From assembly GCF_949987515.2 (NCBI RefSeq), contig NW_027192651.1, positions 2,542,001 through 2,606,000 of the forward strand: DNA of 64,000 bases. Direction: 5' to 3'. A model generated the notes under the pieces. The model was given only the letters and a program-made list of their open reading frames with translations. It did no database searches and was not told where the DNA came from. A program made the position numbers and the translations under genes. The stretch is from Delphinus delphis. Lineage: Eukaryota; Chordata; Mammalia; Artiodactyla; Delphinidae. Below are positions 50,523 through 63,157 of the stretch, in pieces. Position 1 is the first letter of the stretch. Each line of letters begins with the position of its first letter.

Positions 50523-52101
50523 TCTCACTTCCCCCCAGTCAAAAGGGCCATCTGAAAAAAGTGTAAAATCCAGAAAGGCAGGACAGGCCATGGAGAACTG
50601 GGAGCCTTGTTATGCTGATGGGCGGGATGTAAATTGCCAACAACCACTCGGGAGAAGTGTATGGTGTTTCCTGAAACATCTAAAAAACACAGCAACAGAG
50701 CCTAGGGCACTGCCACTTATGGTCCTATAGCTTAGGGAAATTAAAATCAAAACGACACAGCCACCCCAAAGTTTGGGACGGCTCTGTTTACAAGAACCTC
50801 GTTTACAGTACAAGTTCAACATCGCAGAAAGTGAAAAATGGATAAAGAAGTTGTGGTATTTACTTACAAAGCAATATCACTCAGCAATGAAATCTGTGTC
50901 ATCAGGCCCTTAGCAGCACAATGAGTGGATTCAGGTATGATGATTCTAACTGAAGTAAGTCACACAGAAAAAGAAACATCATAAGATATCAGTAATACAT
51001 GGAATGTAAACTTGGCTACACAGGAACTGAATTACAGAACAGAACAGGGTCTCAAATTTAGAAAACCAACTTATGCTTGCTTAAGGGGAAAGGTGAGTTG
51101 GGGTGCTGCATAAAACCAGAGATTGAAATGAGCACAGATAAAGTTCCTTAAGTCAAATATGGAATAGACAAGAGCTACTCCTTGCTCAACGAAATGGACT
51201 CAACACCGCATATTAAACGCCTAAGAATGTACCTGACTAGTAAGTATCTTAAAACCTATGGATTGCTATGTCTCCGAAAGAGAATCAAGCATGTGTACAG
51301 GGGCATTAATGCAGCAGTGATAGGATTGGAGAGGTTCGGTGAGCAAATGAAGACCCTTTGAAGTCATATTGCATGGTACCCATTACACGGGTCTTAACTC
51401 TCCAGGTTTAAGGTATTCTTCCTTCAGCTAAAACATGCATGTGGAACCCAAGTATGATCAACCATGTGAACGGGAGACGTGTTCAAATATGTCTCAGTTT
51501 TCCTCCCCTGGTACTCGGGTGCAACATTCCAGACGCTTTACTAACACTCTCCCCACTTGGAGAGTCAGCGCCTTTAACCTCCTGTTTGGCCCAGTTTGCA
51601 ATTTCTGTGGAAGATGAACAGGAATAGCGAGAACCAATGAGAGACTAGCTGGAGGTGTCTGGACGGGCAAATTTAACTCTCATTTCCCACCAGGAAGAGG
51701 AAATAACCAAAGGCTCAGCGTGCCGTGCCGGAACCAGATTAGGGCCTGAAGCCATCCTGCGGTGTTGCGGCCAGGTCACAAGAAAGCAAGTTGAAGAAAG
51801 GAGCTCAGGGGCACTGTAATTCACAAACCTGCAGAGTTATAAATGACAGCTATCGTCCAAAAATAGACTGAAGTAAGGCTGCCAAGAGGACTTGAAAGCG
51901 GGGCAGAATTGCAGGAAACCGATTTCAGGAGGTAGACTGGAATTGCTTTGAAAGCATAGGAAAAGAGGCAGAACGTCCACAATGATGCACTTGGCCAAAA
52001 AGGGCGTATGCGTTTTTTCCTGAATATATTCAAGAAAAAACGCATACGCCCTTTTTGGCCAACCAAGCAAGCTTGCAAAGGAAATCTGCACTACAATGAA
52101 G
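50523..52101 (+). repeat. Satellite monomer 33 (1,579 bp)
   Basis: CCCAGTCAAAAG, AACACAGCAAC, AAAACGACAC and GGGACGGCTC mark it; identical to monomer 35 until 51,607. Palindrome at 51991-52062 has the CAAGAAAA mismatch. Confidence 0.94.
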
Positions 52102-53681
52102 TCTCACTTCCCCCCGGTCAAAAGGGCCATCTGAAAAAAGTGTAAAATCCAGAATGGCAGGACAGGCCATGGAGAACTGGGAGCCTTGTTATTCTGATGG
52201 GCGGGATGTAAATTGCCAACAACCACTCGGGAGAAGTATATGGTGTTTCCTGAAACATCTAAAAAACAAAGCAACAGAACCTAGGGCACTTCCACTTATG
52301 GTCCTATAGCTTAGGGAAATTAAAATCAAAAAGACACAGCCACCCCAAAGTTTGGAATGGCTCTGTTTACAAGAACCTCGTTTACAGTACAAGTTCAACA
52401 TCGCAGAAAGTGAAAAATGGATAAAGAAGTTGTGGTATTTACTTACAAAGCAATATCACTCAGCAATGAAATCTATGTCATCAGGCCCTTAGCAGCACAA
52501 TGAGTGGATTCAGGTATGATGATTCTAACTGAAATAAGTCACACAGAAAAAGAAACATCATAAGATATCACTAATACACGGAATGTAATCTTGGCTACAC
52601 AGGAACTGAATTCCAAAACAGAACAGGGTCTCAAATTTAGAAAACCAACTTATGCTTGCTTAAGTGTAAAGGTGAGTTGGGGTGCTGCATAAAACCAGAG
52701 ATTGAAATGAGCACAGATAAAGTTCCTTAAGTCAAATATGGAATAGACAAGAGCTACTCCTTGCTCAACGAAATGGACTCAACACCGCATATTAAACGCC
52801 TAAGAATGTACCTGACTAGTAAGTATCTTAAAACCTATGGATTGCTATGTCTCCGAAAGAGAATCAAGCATGTGTACAGGGGCATAAACGCAGCAGTGAT
52901 AGGATTGGAGAGGTTCGGTGAGCAAATGAAGACCCTTTGAAGTCATATTGCATGGTACCCATTCCACGGGTTTCAACTACCCAGGTTTAAGGTATTCTTC
53001 CTTCAGCTAAAACATGCATGTGGAACCTAGAGTATGATCAACCATGTGATCGGGAGACGTGTTCAAATATGTCTCAGTTTTCGTACCCTGGTACTCGGGT
53101 GCAACATTCCAGACGCTTTACTAACACTCTCCCCACTTGGACAGTCAGTCCCTTTAACCTCCTGTTTGGCCCAGTTTGCAATTTCTGCGGAAGATGAACA
53201 GGAATAGCGAGAACCAATGAGAGGCTAGCTGGAGGTGTCTGGACGGGCAAATTTAACTCTCATTTCCCACGAGGAAGAGGAATTAACCAAAGGCTCAGCG
53301 TGCCATGCCGGAACCAGATTAGGGCCTGAAGCCATCCTGCGGTGTTGCGGCCAGGTCACAAGAAAGCGAGTTGAAGAAAGGAGCTCAGGGGCACTGTAAT
53401 TCACAAACCTGCAGAGTTATAAATGACAGCTATCGTCCAAAAATAGACTGAAGTAAGGCTGCCAAGAGGACTTGAAAGCGGGGCAGAATTGCAGGAAACC
53501 GATTTCAGGAGGTAGACTGGAATTGCATTGAAAGCATAGGAAAAGAGGCAGAACGTCCACAATGATGCACTTGGCCAAAAAGGGCGTATGCGTTTTTTCC
53601 TGAATATATTCAGGAAAAAACGCATACGCCCTTTTTGGCCAACCAAGCAAAGTTGCAAAGGAAATGTGCACTACAATGAAG
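52102..53681 (+). repeat. Satellite monomer 34 (1,580 bp), twin of monomer 32
   Basis: No difference from monomer 32 noticed. Palindrome at 53571-53642 is perfect; the flanking GCAAAGTTGC variant is kept. Confidence 0.94.
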
Positions 53682-55260
53682 TCTCACTTCCCCCCAGTCA
53701 AAAGGGCCATCTGAAAAAAGTGTAAAATCCAGAAAGGCAGGACAGGCCATGGAGAACTGGGAGCCTTGTTATGCTGATGGGCGGGATGTAAATTGCCAAC
53801 AACCACTCGGGAGAAGTGTATGGTGTTTCCTGAAACATCTAAAAAACACAGCAACAGAGCCTAGGGCACTGCCACTTATGGTCCTATAGCTTAGGGAAAT
53901 TAAAATCAAAACGACACAGCCACCCCAAAGTTTGGGACGGCTCTGTTTACAAGAACCTCGTTTACAGTACAAGTTCAACATCGCAGAAAGTGAAAAATGG
54001 ATAAAGAAGTTGTGGTATTTACTTACAAAGCAATATCACTCAGCAATGAAATCTGTGTCATCAGGCCCTTAGCAGCACAATGAGTGGATTCAGGTATGAT
54101 GATTCTAACTGAAGTAAGTCACACAGAAAAAGAAACATCATAAGATATCAGTAATACATGGAATGTAAACTTGGCTACACAGGAACTGAATTACAGAACA
54201 GAACAGGGTCTCAAATTTAGAAAACCAACTTATGCTTGCTTAAGGGGAAAGGTGAGTTGGGGTGCTGCATAAAACCAGAGATTGAAATGAGCACAGATAA
54301 AGTTCCTTAAGTCAAATATGGAATAGACAAGAGCTACTCCTTGCTCAACGAAATGGACTCAACACCGCATATTAAACGCCTAAGAATGTACCTGACTAGT
54401 AAGTATCTTAAAACCTATGGATTGCTATGTCTCCGAAAGAGAATCAAGCATGTGTACAGGGGCATTAATGCAGCAGTGATAGGATTGGAGAGGTTCGGTG
54501 AGCAAATGAAGACCCTTTGAAGTCATATTGCATGGTACCCATTACACGGGTCTTAACTCTCCAGGTTTAAGGTATTCTTCCTTCAGCTAAAACATGCATG
54601 TGGAACCCAAGTATGATCAACCATGTGAACGGGAGACGTGTTCAAATATGTCTCAGTTTTCCTCCCCTGGTACTCGGGTGCAACATTCCAGACGCTTTAC
54701 TAACACTCTCCCCACTTGGAGAGTCAGCGCCTTTAACCTCCTGTTTGGCCCAGTTTGCAATTTCTGCGGAAGATGAACAGGAATAGCGAGAACCAATGAG
54801 AGACTAGCTGGAGGTGTCTGGACGGGCAAATTTAACTCTCATTTCCCACCTGGAAGAGGAAATAACCAAAGGCTCAGCGTGCCGTGCCGGAACCAGATTA
54901 GGGCCTGAAGCCATCCTGCGGTGTTGCGGCCAGCTCAAAAGAAAGCAAGTTGAAGAAAGGAGCTCAGGGGCACTGTAATTCACAAACCTGCAGAGTTATA
55001 AATGACAGCTATCGTCCAAAAATAGACTGAAGTAAGGCTGCCAAGAGGACTTGAAAGCGGGGCAGAATTGCAGGAAACCGATTTCAGGAGGTAGACTGGA
55101 ATTGCATTGAAAGCATAGGAAAAGAGGCAGAACGTCCACAATGATGCACTTGGCCAAAAAGGGCGTATGCGTTTTTTCCTGAATATACTCAAGAAAAAAC
55201 GCATACGCCCTTTTTGGCCAACCAAGCAAGCTTGCAAAGGAAATCTGCACTACAATGAAG
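53682..55260 (+). repeat. Satellite monomer 35 (1,579 bp)
   Basis: Identical to monomer 33 up to 54,766, then switches: TCTGCGGAAG, CCACCTGG, AGCTCAAAAG and ATTGCATTG. Palindrome at 55150-55221 has two right-arm changes (TACTCAAGAA): the older CAAG variant plus a new one at the centre. Confidence 0.94.
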
Positions 55261-56840
55261 TCTCACTTCCCCCCGGTCAAAAGGGCCATCTGAAAAAAGT
55301 GTAAAATCCAGAATGGCAGGACAGGCCATGGAGAACTGGGAGCCTTGTTATTCTGATGGGCGGGATGTAAATTGCCAACAACCACTCGGGAGAAGTATAT
55401 GGTGTTTCCTGATACATCTAAAAAACAAAGCAACAGAACCTAGGGCACTTCCACTTATGGTCCTATAGCTTAGGGAAATTAAAATCAAAAAGACACAGCC
55501 ACCCCAAAGTTTGGAATGGCTCTGTTTACAAGAACCTCGTTTACAGTACAAGTTCAACATCGCAGAAAGTGAAAAATGGATAAAGAAGTTGTGGTATTTA
55601 CTTACAAAGCAATATCACTCAGCAATGAAATCTATGTCATCAGGCCCTTAGCAGCACAATGAGTGGATTCAGGTATGATGATTCTAACTGAAATAAGTCA
55701 CACAGAAAAAGAAACATCATAAGATATCACTAATACACGGAATGTAATCTTGGCTACACAGGAACTGAATTCCAAAACAGAACAGGGTCTCAAATTTAGA
55801 AAACCAACTTATGCTTGCTTAAGTGTAAAGGTGAGTTGGGGTGCTGCATAAAACCAGAGATTGAAATGAGCACAGATAAAGTTCCTTAAGTCAAATATGG
55901 AATAGACAAGAGCTACTCCTTGCTCAACGAAATGGACTCAACACCGCATATTAAACGCCTAAGAATGTACCTGACTAGTAAGTATCTTAAAACCTATGGA
56001 TTGCTATGTCTCCGAAAGAGAATCAAGCATGTGTACAGGGGCATAAACGCAGCAGTGATAGGATTGGAGAGGTTCGGTGAGCAAATGAAGACCCTTTGAA
56101 GTCATATTGCATGGTACCCATTCCACGGGTTTCAACTCTCCAGGTTTAAGGTATTCTTCCTTCAGCTAAAACATGCATGTGGAACCTAGAGTATGATCAA
56201 CCATGTGATCGGGAGACGTGTTCAAATATGTCTCAGTTTTCGTACCCTGGTACTCGGGTGCAACATTCCAGACGCTTTACTAACACTCTCCCCACTTGGA
56301 CAGTCAGTCCCTTTAACCTCCTGTTTGGCCCAGTTTGCAATTTCTGCGGAAGATGAACAGGAATAGCGAGAACCAATGAGAGGCTAGCTGGAGGTGTCTG
56401 GACGGGCAAATTTAACTCTCATTTCCCACGAGGAAGAGGAATTAACCAAAGGCTCAGCGTGCCATGCCGGAACCAGATTAGGGCCTGAAGCCATCCTGCG
56501 GTGTTGCGGCCAGGTCACAAGAAAGCGAGTTGAAGAAAGGAGCTCAGGGGCACTGTAATTCACAAACCTGCAGAGTTATAAATGACAGCTATCGTCCAAA
56601 AATAGACTGAAGTAAGGCTGCCAAGAGGACTTGAAAGCGGGGCAGAATTGCAGGAAACCGATTTCAGGAGGTAGACTGGAATTGCATTGAAAGCATAGGA
56701 AAAGAGGCAGAACGTCCACAATGATGCACTTGGCCAAAAAGGGCGTATGCGTTTTTTCCTGAATATATTCAGGAAAAAACGCATACGCCCTTTTTGGCCA
56801 ACCAAGCAAAGTTGCAAAGGAAATGTGCACTACAATGAAG
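55261..56840 (+). repeat. Satellite monomer 36 (1,580 bp), third copy of the 32/34 type
   Basis: Differs from 34 at CTGATACATC and at TTTCAACTCTCC (TTTCAACTACCC in 32 and 34). Palindrome at 56730-56801 is perfect; GCAAAGTTGC is kept. Confidence 0.94.
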
Positions 56841-58419
56841 TCTCACTTCCCCCCAGTCAAAAGGGCCATCTGAAAAAAGTGTAAAATCCAGAAAGGCAGG
56901 ACAGGCCATGGAGAACTGGGAGCCTTGTTATGCTGATGGGCGGGATGTAAATTGCCAACAACCACTCGGGAGAAGTGTATGGTGTTTCCTGAAACATCTA
57001 AAAAACAAAGCAACAGAGCCTAGGGCACTGCCACTTATGGTCCTATAGCTTAGGGAAATTAAAATCAAAAAGACACAGCCACCCCAAAGTTTGGAACGGC
57101 TCTGTTTACAAGAACCTCGTTTACAGTACAAGTTCAACATCGCAGAAAGTGAAAAAGGGATAAAGAAGATGTGGTATTTACTTACTAAGCAATATCACTC
57201 AGCAATGAAATCTATGTCATCAGGCCCTTAGCATCACAATGAGTGGATTCAGGTATGATGATTCTAACTGAAATAAGTCACACAGAAAAAGAAACATCAT
57301 AAGATATCAGTAATACACGGAATGTAAACTTGGCTACACAGGAACTGAATTACAGAACAGAACAGGGTCTCAAATTTAGAAAACCAACTTATGCTTGCTT
57401 AAGTGTAAAGGTGAGTTGGGTTGCTGCATAAAACCAGAGATTGAAATGAGCACAGATAAAGTTCCTTAAGTCAAATATGGAATAGACAAGAGCTACTCCT
57501 TGCTCAACGAAATGGACTCAACACCGCATATTAAACGCCTAAGAATGTACCTGACTAGTAAGTATCTTAAAACCTATGGATTGCTATGTCTCCGAAAGAG
57601 AATCAAGCATGTGTACAGGGGCATTAATGTAGCAGTGATAGGATTGGAGAGGTTCGGTGAGCAAATGAAGACCCTTTGAAGTCATCTTGCATGGTACCCA
57701 TTACACGGGTCTTAACTCTCCAGGTTTAAGGTATTCTTCCTTCAGCTAAAACATGCATGTGGAACCCAAGTATGATCAACCATGTGAACGGGAGACGTGT
57801 TCAAATATGTCTCAGTTTTCCTCCCCTGGTACTCGGGTGCAACATTCCAGATGCTTTACTAACACTCTCCCCACTTGGAGAGTCAGCGCCTTTAACCTCC
57901 TGTTTGGCCCAGTTTGCAATTTCTGCGGAAGATGAACAGGAATAGCGAGAACCAATGAGAGACTAGCTGGAGGTGTCTGGACGGGCAAATTTAACTCTCA
58001 TTTCCCACCAGGAAGAGGAAATAACCAAAGGCTCAGCGTGCCGTGCCGGAACCAGATTAGGGCCTGAAGCCATCCTGCGGTGTTGCGGCCAGGTCACAAG
58101 AAAGCAAGTTGAAGAAAGGAGCTCAGGGGCACTGTAATTCACAAACCTGCAGAGTTATAAATGACAGCTATCGTCCAAAAATAGACTGAAGTAAGGCTGC
58201 CAAGAGGACTTGAAAGCGGGGCAGAATTGCAGGAAACCGATTTCAGGAGGTAGACTGGAATTGCATTGAAAGCATAGGAAAAGAGGCAGAACGTCCACAA
58301 TGATGCACTTGGCCAAAAAGGGCGTATGCGTTTTTTCCTGAATATATTCAGGAAAAAACGCATACGCCCTTTTTGGCCAACCAAGCAAGCTTGCAAAGGA
58401 AATCTGCACTACAATGAAG
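56841..58419 (+). repeat. Satellite monomer 37 (1,579 bp)
   Basis: Opens with CCCAGTCAAAAG as in 33 and 35 but lacks their AACACAGC and ACGACAC, so the dimer pattern ends here. Private changes AAAAAGGGATAAAGAAGATG, TTACTAAGC, GGGTTGCTGC and GTCATCTTGC. Palindrome at 58309-58380 is perfect. Confidence 0.93.
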
Positions 58420-59999
58420 TCTCACTTCCCCCCGGTCAAAAGGGCCATCTGAAAAAAGTGTAAAATCCAGAAAGGCAGGACAGGCCATGGAGAACTGGGA
58501 GCCTTGTTAATCTGATGGGCGGGATGTAAATTGCCAACAACCACTCGGGAGAAGTATATGGTGTTTCCTGAAACATCTAAAAAACAAAGCAACAGAACCT
58601 AGGGCACTTCCACTTATGGTCCTATAGCTTAGGGAAATTAAAATCAAAAAGACACAGCCACCCCAAAGTTTGGAACGGCTCTGTTTACAAGAACCTCGTT
58701 TACAGTACAAGTTCAACATCGCAGAAAGTGAAAAATGGATAAAGAAGTTGTGGTATTTACTTACAAAGCAATATCACTCAGCAATGAAATCTATGTCATC
58801 AGGCCCTTAGCAGCACAATGAGTGGATTCAGGTATGATGATTCTAACTGAAGTAAGTCACACAGAAAAAGAAACATCATAAGATATCAGTAATGCACGGA
58901 ATGTAAACTTGGCTACACAGGAACTGCATTCCAAAACAGAACAGCGTCTCAAATTTAGAAAACCAACTTATGCTTGCTTAAGGGGAAAGGCGAGTTGGGG
59001 TGCTGCATAAAACCAGAGATTGAAATGAGCACAGATAAAGTTCCTTAAGCCAAATATGGAATAGACAAGAGCTACTCCTTGCTCAACGAAATGGACTCAA
59101 CACCGCATATTAAACGCCTAAGAATGTACCTGACTAGTAAGTATCTTAAAACCTATGGATTGCTATGTGTCCAAAAGAGAATCAAGCGTGTGTACAGGGG
59201 CATAAACGCAGCAGTGATAGGATTGGAGAGGTTCGGTGAGCAAATGAAGACCCTTTGAAGTCATATTGCATGGTACCCATTCCACGGGTCTCAACTCTCA
59301 AGGTTTAAGGTATTCTTCCTTCAGCTAAAACATGCATGTGGAACCCAGAGTATGATCAACCATGTGAACGGGAGACGTGTTCAAATATGTCTCAGTTTTC
59401 CTCCCCTGGTACTCGGGTGCAACATTCCAGACGCTTTACTAACACTCTCCCGACTTGGAGAGTCAGTCCCTTTAACCTCCCGTTTGGCCCAGTTTGCAAT
59501 TTCTGCGGAAGATGAACAGGAATAGCGAGAACCAATGAGAGACTAGCTGGAGGTGTCTGGACAGGCAAATTTAACAATCATTTCCCACCAGGAAGAGGAA
59601 TTAACCAAAGACTCAGCATGCCGTGCCGGAACTAGATTAGGGCCTGAAGCCATCCTGCGGTGTTGCAGCCAGGTCACAAGAAAGCGAGTTGAAGAAAGGA
59701 GCTCAGGGGCACTGTAATTCACAAACCTGCAGAGTTATAAATGACAGCTATCGTCCAAAAATAGACTGAAGTAAGGCTGCCAAGAGGACTTGAAAGCGGG
59801 GCAGAATTGCAGGAAACCGATTTCAGGAGGTAGACTGGAATTGCATTGAAAGCATAGGAAAAGAGGCAGAACGTCCACAATGATGCACTTGGCCAAAAAG
59901 GGCGTATGCGTTTTTTCCTGAATATATTCAGGAAAAAACGCATACGCCCTTTTTGGCCAACCAAGCAAGCTTGCAAAGGAAATCTGCACTACAATGAAG
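58420..59999 (+). repeat. Satellite monomer 38 (1,580 bp), diverged
   Basis: Retains GTATATGG of the 30/32 type, shares AACTGCATTCCAAAACAG with monomer 27, and has CCCAGAGTATG with GTGAACGGG as in monomer 23. Private changes AATGCACGG, AACAGCGTCTC, ATGTGTCC, AACAATCATTT and GTTGCAGCC. Palindrome at 59889-59960 is perfect. Confidence 0.93.
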
Positions 60000-61577
60000 T
60001 CTCACTTCCCCCCGGTCAAAAGGGCCATCTGAAAAAAGTGTAAAATCCAGAAAGGCAGGACAGGCCATGGAGAACTGGGAGCCTTGTTATGCTGATGGGC
60101 GGGATGTAAATTGCCAACAGACACTCGGGAGAAGTGTATGGTGTTTCCTGAAACATCTAAAAAACAAAGCAACAGAGCCTAGGGCACTGCCACTTATGGT
60201 CCTATAGCTTAGGGAAATTAAAATCAAAAAGACACAGCCACCCCAAAGTTTGGAACGGCTCTGTTTACAAGAACCTCGTTTACAGTACAAGTTCAACATC
60301 GCAGAAAGTGAAAAATGGATAAAGAAGTTGTGGTATTTACTTACAAAGCAATATCACTCAGCAATGAAATCTGTGTCATCAGGCCCGTAGCACCACAATG
60401 AGTGGATTCAGGTATGATGATTCTAACTGAAATAAGTCACACAGAAAAGAAACATCATAAGATATCAGTAATACACGGAATGTAAACTTGGCTACACAGG
60501 AACTGAATTACAGAACAGAACAGGGTCTCAAATTTAGAAAACCAACTTATGCTTGCTTAAGGGTAAAGGTGAGTTGGGGTGCTGCATAAAACCAGAGATT
60601 GAAATGAGCACAGATAAAGTTCCTTAAGCCAAATATGGAATAGACAAGAGCTACTCCTTGCTCAACGAAATGGACTCAACACCCCATATTAAATGCCTAA
60701 GAATGTACCTGACTAGTAAGTATCTTAAAACCTATGGATTGCTATGTCTCCAAAAGAGAATCAAGTGTGTGTACAGGGGCATAAACGCAACAGTGATAGG
60801 ATTGGAGAGGTTCGGTGAGCAAATGAAGACCCTTTGAAGTCATATTGCATGGTACCCATTACACGGGTCTCAACTCTCCAGGTTTAAGGTATTCTTCCTT
60901 CAGCTAAAACATGCATGTGGAACCCAAGTATGATCAACCATGTGAACGGGAGACGTGTTCAAATAGGTCTCAGTTTTCCTCCCCTGGTACTCGGGTGCAA
61001 CATTCCAGACGCTTTACTAACACTCTCCCCACTTGGAGAGTCAGCGCCTTTAACCTCCTGTTTGGCCCAGTTTGCAATTTCTGCGGAAGATGAACAGGAA
61101 TAGCGAGAACCAATGAGAGACTAGCTGGAGGTGTCTGGACGGGCAAATTTAACTCTCATTTCCCACCAGGAAGAGGAAATAACCAAAGGCTCAGCGTGCC
61201 GTACCGGAACCAGATTAGGGCCTGAAGCCATCCTGCGGTGTTGCGGTCAGCTCAAAAGAAAGCGAGTTGAAGGAAGGAGCTCAGGGGCACTGTAATTCAC
61301 AAACCTGCAGAGTTATAAATGACAGCTATCGTCCAAAAATAGACTGAAGTAAGGCTGCCAAGAGGACTTGAAAGCGGGGCAGAATTGCAGGAAACCGATT
61401 TCAGGAGGTAGACTGGAATTGCATTGAAAGCATAGGAAAAGAGGCAGAACGTCCACAATGATGCACTTGGCCAAAAAGGGCGTATGCGTTTTTTCCTGAA
61501 TATATTCAGGAAAAAACGCATACGCCCTTTTTGACCAACCAAGCAAGCTTGCAAAGGAAATCTGCACTACAATGAAG
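60000..61577 (+). repeat. Satellite monomer 39 (1,578 bp)
   Basis: One base lost at CACAGAAAAGAAAC. Private changes CCCGTAGCACCAC, AACGCAACAG, AAATAGGTCTC, GCGGTCAGC and GAAGGAAGG. Palindrome at 61467-61538 has one right-arm mismatch (TTTTTGACC). Confidence 0.93.
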
Positions 61578-63157
61578 TCTCACTTCCCCCCGGTCAAAAG
61601 GGCCATCTGAAAAAAGTGTAAAATCCAGAAAGGCAGGACAGGCCATGGAGAACTGGGAGCCTTGTTATGCTGATGGGCGGGATGTAAATTGCCAACAACC
61701 ACTCGGGAGAAGTGTATGGTGTTTCCTGAAACATCTAAAAAACAAAGCAACAGAACCTAGGGCACTTCCACTTATGGTCCTATAGCTTAGGGAAATTAAA
61801 ATCAAAAAGACACAGCCACCCCAAAGTTTGGAACGGCTCTGTTTACAAGAACCTCGTTTACAGTACAAGTTCAACATCGCAGAAAGTGAAAAATGGATAA
61901 AGAAGTTGTGGTATTTACTTACAAAGCAATATCACTCAGCAATGAAATCTGTGTCATCAGGCCCTTAGCAGCACAATGAGTGGATTCAGGTATGATGATT
62001 CTAACTGAAGTAAGTCACACAGAAAAAGAAACATCATAAGATATCAGTAATACACGGAATGTAAACTTGGCTACACAGGAACTTAATTACAGAACAGAAC
62101 AGGGTCTCAAATTTAGAAAACCAACTTATGCTTGCTTAAGGGTAAAGGTGAGTTGGGGTGCTGCATAAAACCAGAGATTGAAATGAGCACAGATAAAGTT
62201 CCTTAAGTCAAATATGGAATAGACAAGAGCTACTCCTTGCTCAACGAAATGGACTCAACACCGCATATTAAATGCCTAAGAATGTACCTGACTAGTAAGT
62301 ATCTTAAAAACCTATGGATTGCTATGTCTCCGAAAGAGAATCAAGCATGTGTACAGGGGCATAAACGCAGCAGTGATAGGATTGGAGAGGTTCGGTGAGC
62401 AAATGAAGACCCTTTGAAGTCATATTGCATGGTACCCATTACACGGGTCTCAACTCTCCAGGTTTAAGGTATTCTTCCTTCAGCTAAAACATGCATGTGG
62501 AACCCAAGTATGATCAACCATGTGAACGGGAGACGTGTTCAAATATGTCTCAGTTTTCCTCCCCTGGTACTCGGGTGCAACATTCCAGACGCTTTACTAA
62601 CACTCTCCCCACTTGGAGAGTCAGCGCCTTTAACCTCCTGTTTGGCCCAGTTTGCAATTTCTGCCGAAGATGAACAGGAATAGCGAGAACCAATGAGAGA
62701 CTAGCTGGAGGTGTCTGGACGGGCAAATTTAACTCTCATTTCCCACCAGGAAGAGGAAATAACCAAAGACTCAGCGTGCCGTGCCGGAACCAGATTAGGG
62801 CCTGAAGCCATCCTGCGGTGTTGCGGCCAGGTCACAAGAAAGCGAGTTGAAGAAAGGAGCTCAGGGGCACTGTAATTCACAAACCTGCAGAGTTATAAAT
62901 GACAGCTATCGTCCAAAAATAGACTGAAGTAAGGCTGCCAAGAGGACTTGAAAGCGGGGCAGAATTGTAGGAAACCGATTTCAGGAGGTAGACTGGAATT
63001 GCATTGAAAGCATAGGAAAAGAGGCAGAACGTCCACAATGATGCACTTGGCCAAAAAGGGCGTATGCGTTTTTTCCTGAATATATTCAGGAAAAAACGCA
63101 TACGCACTTTTGGGCCAACCAAGCAAGCTTGCAAAGGAAATCTGCACTACAATGAAG
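61578..63157 (+). repeat. Satellite monomer 40 (1,580 bp)
   Basis: The extra base is an A in CTTAAAAACC, not the usual site. Private changes ACTTAATTAC and CTGCCGAAG. Palindrome at 63047-63118 has two right-arm mismatches (CGCACTTTTGGG). Confidence 0.93.

Larger units (their letters stand above)
43180..57140 (+). repeat. Dimeric higher-order repeat region, period about 3,158-3,159 bp
   Basis: Two-unit spacing of shared private variants dominates here: CAGGAGAAAAC palindromes at 44,095 and 47,253; CAAGAAAAAAC palindromes at 45,674, 48,832 and 51,991; GCAAAGTTGC after the palindromes at 50,412, 53,571 and 56,730. Positions 47,627-51,607 match 50,786-54,766 without a visible difference. The pattern starts in the 3' half of monomer 28 and fades in monomer 37. 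Stepwise unequal exchange by two units explains it; whether it is chromosome-specific cannot be told from one window. Confidence 0.85.
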
